The position numbers and the translations under genes are program-made. From contig NZ_BMFC01000012.1 in assembly GCF_014637725.1 (NCBI RefSeq), positions 1 through 64,000 on the forward strand: a stretch of DNA of 64,000 bases, in the 5' to 3' direction. This document shows positions 59,544-64,000 of the stretch, in pieces. This DNA comes from Marivita lacus. GTDB taxonomy: Bacteria; Pseudomonadota; Alphaproteobacteria; Rhodobacterales; Rhodobacteraceae. Below the pieces are notes generated by a model. It worked only from the letters and a program-made list of their open reading frames with translations. It made no database searches and was not told where the DNA came from. Positions within the stretch are counted from its first letter, which is position 1. Every line of letters starts with the position of its first letter.

Positions 59544-60451
59544 TCTGTTGCTCCCGAATCCAGTGACTGCCCGAGATAGGTGGGCAGGGTGTCCAGCCCC
59601 TCCGCCCGCAAGAGCGTCAGGAAGTGGTCATCGTCGCGCAGCGTGCGAAACGCCTCCACGACGAACATCAAACGGCCCTGCGTCAGCTCGGCCTTCTTGA
59701 TCAGCACCTTCTGGCGTTTTGCTTCCTGCTGATATGCGCGCACTAGCGCGTCGCTGGTCAGGGGACGCTTGGTGCCGTCGCTTCTGCCATATCGGTTTCG
59801 ATGAAGGTGCGGACCTTGAGCATCGCGCTGCTGGATAAGACGGCGCACCGCGGCGAGTTTCTTACCGCGCAACTTTTTCTGGGTGTAGGCATCCATCAGA
59901 GCGCGCTGCCCGCCCTCGGCATCTGTCTTTGAAATGTCGATGGCGAGGTTCAGCGGCAGAAGGCCGGTTTCTACGGCCGAGACCAGCCGTTCTTCCCCGC
60001 GCTCCAGAAGCCCCGCGATCATGCCGACATAGTCTGGCGTGACGCCGATCTTGTTTGCGATCTGGCGATCATTGTAGCCGCGTTTGCGCAGGTTGCCGAT
60101 TTCGCGCATCAGGTCGATGGGGTTGTGCTGGCGACGTGCACAGTTTTCCACGAGGCTCATGACAAGGCAGTCGCTCTCATCGGCGTCGATGATGATGGCC
60201 GGGATGGCATCCTGCTGAAGCTCCATGAACGCCTCGAGCCGACCTTGGCCGCATACGAGATCATATTCCGCAGGGTCTGTCCCGACGCGTTGCGCCACGG
60301 TGATCGGTCGCTTCAGACCGATCTTTGCGATGTTTTCGACCATTTCCTCGAAATTGCGGCGGTTGCGTACACGGGGATTGAGGATGCGAATGCGGTCGGT
60401 GGGGATGAGTGTGATATGCTTCTGTGCAGTGTCGTGATCGTCGTCATGCAT
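59540..60451 (-). CDS. RepB/ParB-like protein 1 of recombinase operon
   Basis: A 303-residue protein with a ParB N-terminal domain (LNPRVRNRRNFEEMVENIAKIG, VCGQGRLEAFMEL, SLVENCARRQHNPIDLM) and an HTH (NDRQIANKIGVTPDYVGMIAGLL, about 128-150). The rest is helical and matches RepB C-terminal-type proteins. The GERR CTP-binding box is changed to GQGR. It overlaps the recombinase stop by one base and the second ParB gene by 4, so all three are one operon and probably act together on DNA. Confidence 0.83.
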   Translation of the reverse strand: MHDDDHDTAQKHITLIPTDRIRILNPRVRNRRNFEEMVENIAKIGLKRPITVAQRVGTDPAEYDLVCGQGRLEAFMELQQDAIPAIIIDADESDCLVMSLVENCARRQHNPIDLMREIGNLRKRGYNDRQIANKIGVTPDYVGMIAGLLERGEERLVSAVETGLLPLNLAIDISKTDAEGGQRALMDAYTQKKLRGKKLAAVRRLIQQRDAQGPHLHRNRYGRSDGTKRPLTSDALVRAYQQEAKRQKVLIKKAELTQGRLMFVVEAFRTLRDDDHFLTLLRAEGLDTLPTYLGQSLDSGATE

Positions 60452-62025
60452 CAGGCGGCCTCCGTGATCCGGGCCCGGCCAGCGAGCGCATAAAAATAGT
60501 CGAGCGTGTCAAAACGATAGGCGTCCAGCGACAGTCCGTTCTGCTCGGCCAACTTCAGCCTGCTCATGGTCATGTCGATGCTCGGAAGCAGGTAATAATC
60601 GCGTGGGCCGCTGTTCAACGCGTCCATCCGCACGGCGATCGTGATGTCGGGTACCAGGTCAGTATCGAGGCGGATGCGCCATCGCAGGGAGCCGCCCTGC
60701 GTCTCGAAACATCGGGCCAACACCACCGACGCCGTGAACTCGTCGTTGATGCGGATCAGGTCGGTGTCTGGATCTTGGAAAGCATGGCCGCCGCGTTCGC
60801 CGATACCTTCAAGTATCTGGGCTACGATGCCGGGGTGGGCCTGCCGTAACACCCTGTTAATCTCGACGTAGCGATAGTCGCGCTCCGGCTCGTAACCGAT
60901 CATCTGGTAGGCGCGCAGCAGGCTGCCGAAGCGGCTCCGAAAGGCGCTGGACGACGGTACGTTGTCCTGTTCATCGATGATCAATCCGGACAGCACGCCT
61001 TTCTGTTTCAGAACGGTGCGAAGCGCTTCGAGCAGTTCGGCGTCCGTGAAATGCTGGCTGCGTGCGTCGATGATTTCGCGTGCACGCAGAAACAGCGCCT
61101 CGTCCACAATTGCGGGGTAGGCGCCTACGGCCCGGATCCACATCTCGCGCGGATTCACCACCCGGCGCTGTTTCAGCTTGAAGGACACCTTGTTGTAGAC
61201 GTTGTTGCCGATGTATTTCTCGTTGGTCAGGACCTGGTGCACCGATGCCCGGGACCATGGCCGCTCAAGATCGGTCAGATGCCCTTCGGCATTCAGGGTT
61301 TCCGCAATCTTGCGCTCCGAATGGCCATCCTCGACGAACATCCGATACATCCGGCGCACAATGTCCTGTTCCTGCTCAGGGCCTGGAACAAGCACGACAC
61401 GGTCGGTCTGAAGGCTCTTCTGCTCACCGCGGGATAACGCGCCCTTCGGGTTGCCGTGTTCGTCGATCAGCACCCGGCGCAGGCCATAACCTGCCGCACC
61501 GCCTTGGCGGAACCCAAGCTCTACCAGGCGACATTGCCCCGCGAACACCTTCACGGAAAGCTCGCGGCTGTACTCGCCCGCCATGACCCGCTTGACGGTT
61601 TTCAGCAGGTTGGAGCCGATGCTGCCGTCGTTTTCGAATTGCTCGCCGCAATAGTGGACGCGGATCCCGGCACGAGAGCAGACATGCTCGTGGTAGGCCC
61701 CTTCATCGGCATCCTGAAAACGGCCCCAGCGGCTGACGTCATAGACCAGAATGGCCTTGAAATCCGCTTGGCCTGTTCGGACCTCGGCCATCAGGTTCAG
61801 CAGCGCTTCGCGGCCGTCCAACCGCAACCCGGACCGACCGGAGTCCTCGAACACCCGCAGGATCTGCAGACCCCGGGCGTTGGCGTAATGTCGAATGACG
61901 TCCAGCTGGTTCTCGGTCGAGTACTTCTGGTGATCGGTCGACATCCGCACATAGGCGACAGCCGGCACATCTGTTTCCGGTGGCTCGTCGTTCCTGTTCG
62001 AATGGGTCGCTGATCGACCGGTCAA
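60451..62025 (-). CDS. Large serine recombinase
   Basis: A 524-residue site-specific recombinase. The catalytic domain has the Ser nucleophile S29 in YVRMST, the DSGRSG motif (61-66) and the D-x-SRWGR motif (96-102). The recombinase domain (about 185-300) contains GYGLRRV and ERPWSRASVHQVLTNEKYIG. The C-terminal part lacks the CxxC zinc ribbon of many phage integrases. It could integrate or excise the island. It is divergent from the HTH gene at 62120, with a 94-bp shared promoter region. Confidence 0.9.
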   Translation of the reverse strand: MTGRSATHSNRNDEPPETDVPAVAYVRMSTDHQKYSTENQLDVIRHYANARGLQILRVFEDSGRSGLRLDGREALLNLMAEVRTGQADFKAILVYDVSRWGRFQDADEGAYHEHVCSRAGIRVHYCGEQFENDGSIGSNLLKTVKRVMAGEYSRELSVKVFAGQCRLVELGFRQGGAAGYGLRRVLIDEHGNPKGALSRGEQKSLQTDRVVLVPGPEQEQDIVRRMYRMFVEDGHSERKIAETLNAEGHLTDLERPWSRASVHQVLTNEKYIGNNVYNKVSFKLKQRRVVNPREMWIRAVGAYPAIVDEALFLRAREIIDARSQHFTDAELLEALRTVLKQKGVLSGLIIDEQDNVPSSSAFRSRFGSLLRAYQMIGYEPERDYRYVEINRVLRQAHPGIVAQILEGIGERGGHAFQDPDTDLIRINDEFTASVVLARCFETQGGSLRWRIRLDTDLVPDITIAVRMDALNSGPRDYYLLPSIDMTMSRLKLAEQNGLSLDAYRFDTLDYFYALAGRARITEAA

Positions 62026-62119
62026 TTGCCTATCTCCTCACAATTCCAGGCAAATCCATCGCTCCCGCCGGAATCAACGGTTGAAGTCTTCGCATCCATG
62101 TAAAGCGAAGGAGTGTGGA

Positions 62120-62518
62120 ATGTCGTTTCCGAAAAAGGGCAAGTTCTTTCCAAAAGAAAACGGATATAATGGGAAAGACGATCATCAGACGAATGGATGC
62201 TTTGTCGACGAAATCGCATCGGCGTTAAAGCGGTCGCTCGGCGACAGTCGGGCGGGTGTCAAAACCGTGGCGGCCTGGACGGGTGCCAACGAAAAGACGG
62301 TGAAGAACTGGTTCTCGGGCACCTACGGTCCGAGTGGGGCGCACCTGATCGCGCTGTCGCGGCATTCTGACGAGGTGCTGGGTACCTTCTTGGCCATGGC
62401 AGGGCGCGAGGATCTGATGGTGGCTATCAAGCTCGCGGCTGCCGAGGACGCTATTGCGGAGCTTCTGATGGCGGTGCGGGAGCTAAATCGACACGACCAG
62501 ACAGGTTCCGATACCTGA
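62120..62518 (+). CDS. Helix-turn-helix protein, likely regulator of the recombinase operon
   Basis: A 132-residue protein. The N-terminal 30 residues are basic (SFPKKGKFFPKENGY), followed by an HTH-like segment (about 60-85, KTVAAWTGANEKTVKNWFSG) and an acidic helical C-terminus. I start it at the ATG at 62120, which has AAGGAG 6 bases upstream. Divergent placement next to the recombinase suggests it controls that promoter. The family is not recognised. Confidence 0.65.
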   Translation: MSFPKKGKFFPKENGYNGKDDHQTNGCFVDEIASALKRSLGDSRAGVKTVAAWTGANEKTVKNWFSGTYGPSGAHLIALSRHSDEVLGTFLAMAGREDLMVAIKLAAAEDAIAELLMAVRELNRHDQTGSDT

Positions 62519-62555
62519 CGTAGGGCCTGCCGCTAGAACGATAACCGATTGACTG

Positions 62556-62582
62556 GCCCGACGATCGGGGTGATCGTCGGGC
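62556..62582 (+). other. Strong hairpin upstream of the AvcD gene
   Basis: A perfect 11-bp stem (GCCCGACGATC / GATCGTCGGGC) with a 5-base loop lies between the HTH gene and the deaminase gene. No T-run follows. It may terminate the HTH transcript or be part of a regulatory RNA; AvcD systems are known to carry an inhibitory RNA (AvcI) next to the deaminase gene. Confidence 0.5.
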
Positions 62583-62622
62583 AGCTCACGCGGGCGCGGA
62601 AATCGATCATTCGGGGAATATT

Positions 62623-64000
62623 TTGTCAAAAGTTGTCGAAAAGATATCTGGTAAGGCCAAAATTTTAGGAATTAAAGATTCCAAGGAAGTAATTTCGCAA
62701 AACAGATCAAGCGAAATGTTCTTCGCTGTTGTTGGTCCTGTGGGCGCAGGCGGGTCTAGAGTGATTGAGTCGCTCAAGCGCGCTTGCGAAGAGTCCGGGT
62801 ATAAAACAGAGTGGATTAAAGCCAGTACTCTAATCAGCCAATGGCATGAGGATAACGATAGTCCACTGCCGTCTTCAACAGAGAAGACACTCGAACTCGT
62901 TGAGGCATACCAGGATGCTGGGGACAAGATGCGCAAACGAGATGCGGCCGAAGTTGCACGTGAGGTATTGCGCGAAATTGCTAGGCGGCGAGCTGAAGCT
63001 ACCGATGTTGCATATGTGCAGGGCGAGCCAGTTAGGCCAAATAATGAGCGACGTGCCTATCTGATTGATTCGATTAGGCACCCGGCTGAAGTTAGTTTAC
63101 TCCGTCGTACCTACGGCAGTGCATTCGCGCTGGTAGGCGTTGTTTGTGAGGAAGGCAGGAGAGAGAAACGAATACTCGAAAAGTATTTCCGAAAACCACG
63201 TCATCATGATCAAGAAGTAAAAGATCAGGTCCTGCGCTTTATGCAGCGCGATTCCGACGATGCTGGTAACAAAAGAGGACAGCACGTTGCGGAGGCGTTT
63301 TTCGAGGCCGATTATTTTGTTGATAACTCGGAAGATGACCCAGAAGGAAATAAATTCGCCCTTGATGAGCCATTAGGTCGCTTGGTGAATATCGTTGCGC
63401 ACGACCAGGTCATTCGCCCGACTATGGAAGAAACGGCAATGCATCATGCCCATTCTGCAAGAGTTAGGAGCGCCTGCTTGTCTCGGCAGGTGGGTGCTGC
63501 TCTGGTTGACAGCGACGGGACAGTCGTTGCCACCGGCGTCAACGAAGTGCCGGCTGCAGGGGGTGGCGTGTATGGCGAAGGATTTGGCCTCCCGCATGAT
63601 CATGAAGATCATCGATGCGCTTTTCGCGAGACCAAGTTCTGTAGCAGCAACAGGCAACAGAATAAAATCATTGATGAACTGATCGTTGCGTTGCCTGAAC
63701 TGGCTACGGTAGGGGACAAACTTGACCTCGCTGCGAGAATTAGGAAGACCCGCCTTGGAGGTCTCATCGAGTTTAGCCGCGCTGTGCACGCTGAAATGGA
63801 TGCATTGCTGTCTGCGGGTCGGGAGGGCGTCTCGACGGTTGGAACGCGGCTGTTCGTTACTACCTTCCCGTGTCACTACTGCGCCAGACACATCGTCGGT
63901 GCAGGTGTGTATGAGGTTCAGTACATTGAACCTTACCCCAAAAGCCTCGCAATTGAGCTGCATAGTGATGCCATCGAGACCAACCCGTTTGAGTGGATGC
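62623..64000 (+). CDS. avcD: AvcD-type anti-phage dCTP/dCMP deaminase (3' end outside window)
   Basis: The first 459 codons of a two-domain protein. The N-terminal region has a P-loop-like GPVGAGGSR (38-46) of the nucleotide-kinase type. The C-terminal domain is a zinc-dependent cytidine deaminase: H389-x-E391 (VHAEMDALL) with the catalytic Glu, and C417/C420 in FPCHYC. The family lowers dCTP and dCMP during phage infection. The TTG start is preceded by GGGGA; no better start is seen, though the frame is open upstream. The usual length is about 530 residues, so some 70 are missing. The gene is AT-richer than its neighbours. Confidence 0.87.
   Translation, partial: MSKVVEKISGKAKILGIKDSKEVISQNRSSEMFFAVVGPVGAGGSRVIESLKRACEESGYKTEWIKASTLISQWHEDNDSPLPSSTEKTLELVEAYQDAGDKMRKRDAAEVAREVLREIARRRAEATDVAYVQGEPVRPNNERRAYLIDSIRHPAEVSLLRRTYGSAFALVGVVCEEGRREKRILEKYFRKPRHHDQEVKDQVLRFMQRDSDDAGNKRGQHVAEAFFEADYFVDNSEDDPEGNKFALDEPLGRLVNIVAHDQVIRPTMEETAMHHAHSARVRSACLSRQVGAALVDSDGTVVATGVNEVPAAGGGVYGEGFGLPHDHEDHRCAFRETKFCSSNRQQNKIIDELIVALPELATVGDKLDLAARIRKTRLGGLIEFSRAVHAEMDALLSAGREGVSTVGTRLFVTTFPCHYCARHIVGAGVYEVQYIEPYPKSLAIELHSDAIETNPFEWM

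Noticed and set aside
58545-59579. 344-codon plus-strand frame opposite the second ParB-like gene
   Set aside because: The minus frame has ParB and HTH motifs and correct overlaps; the plus frame has none.
58626-60451. ParB-like genes as evidence that the window is a plasmid
   Set aside because: No ParA, RepA/RepC or plasmid origin is visible; both proteins belong to a recombinase operon.
60451-62025. Serine recombinase as the integrase of the 1-39 kb prophage
   Set aside because: Possible, but it is 21 kb from the last phage gene and in an operon with ParB-like genes; nothing in the sequence links it to the phage.

Overview
The window looks like part of an alphaproteobacterial genome, most likely from the Rhodobacteraceae (Paracoccus/Rhodobacter/Roseobacter group). 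The evidence is the high GC content of the first 39 kb, the gene-transfer-agent-like tail module (DUF2460/TIGR02217, DUF2163, NlpC/P60 and a 1480-residue TIM-barrel hub protein), and many small protein families that I know mainly from Rhodobacteraceae prophages. No tRNA, rRNA, CRISPR array or insertion sequence was recognised.

Region 1 (1-39,095) is a temperate siphovirus prophage that continues past the left edge. Its early module (1-10,379) carries a Sak4-like recombinase, a DUF669 ssDNA-binding-like protein, a Cas4-like PD-(D/E)XK nuclease, an SF2 helicase, a primase-polymerase/helicase fusion and a RuvC-like resolvase. A 390-bp AT-rich, iteron-bearing gap in this module is a good candidate replication origin. 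A middle block (10,380-15,105) holds a ParB-methyltransferase fusion, accessory genes and a leftward cluster of small genes; two of these are preceded by near-identical coupled leader ORFs. The late module follows: lambda-like packaging and head genes (15,191-23,468), tail genes (24,900-37,623) and a lysis cassette (37,643-39,095) with an M15 endolysin and overlapping Rz/Rz1-type spanins. The tail chaperone pair shows a textbook -1 frameshift signal. Extra genes sit between the structural genes, most notably a DarTG1-type DNA ADP-ribosylation toxin-antitoxin pair (23,625-24,799).

Region 2 (39,121-58,103) is a leftward, lower-GC defence island. One tight operon reads brxR, brxE, brxA, brxB, brxC, pglX, pglZ, brxL: a type I BREX core with a brxE gene more typical of type VI. 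Upstream and in the same direction lie mcrB (with an EVE-like reader domain) and mcrC, then a small C2H2-finger gene. A ~64-bp imperfect direct repeat containing a hairpin flanks this mcrBC/C2H2 block.

Region 3 (58,626-64,000) has a large serine recombinase followed by two RepB/ParB-like genes in one operon, and a divergent small helix-turn-helix gene. It ends with the first 459 codons of an AvcD-type anti-phage dCTP/dCMP deaminase that runs off the right edge.

Together the window holds at least four anti-phage systems (DarTG1, BREX, McrBC, AvcD). The BREX island abuts the prophage lysis cassette with only 25 bp between the last genes. No phage integrase, repressor or att site is visible, so it is open whether the island is prophage cargo, a separate element mobilised by the serine recombinase, or a neighbouring chromosomal hotspot.
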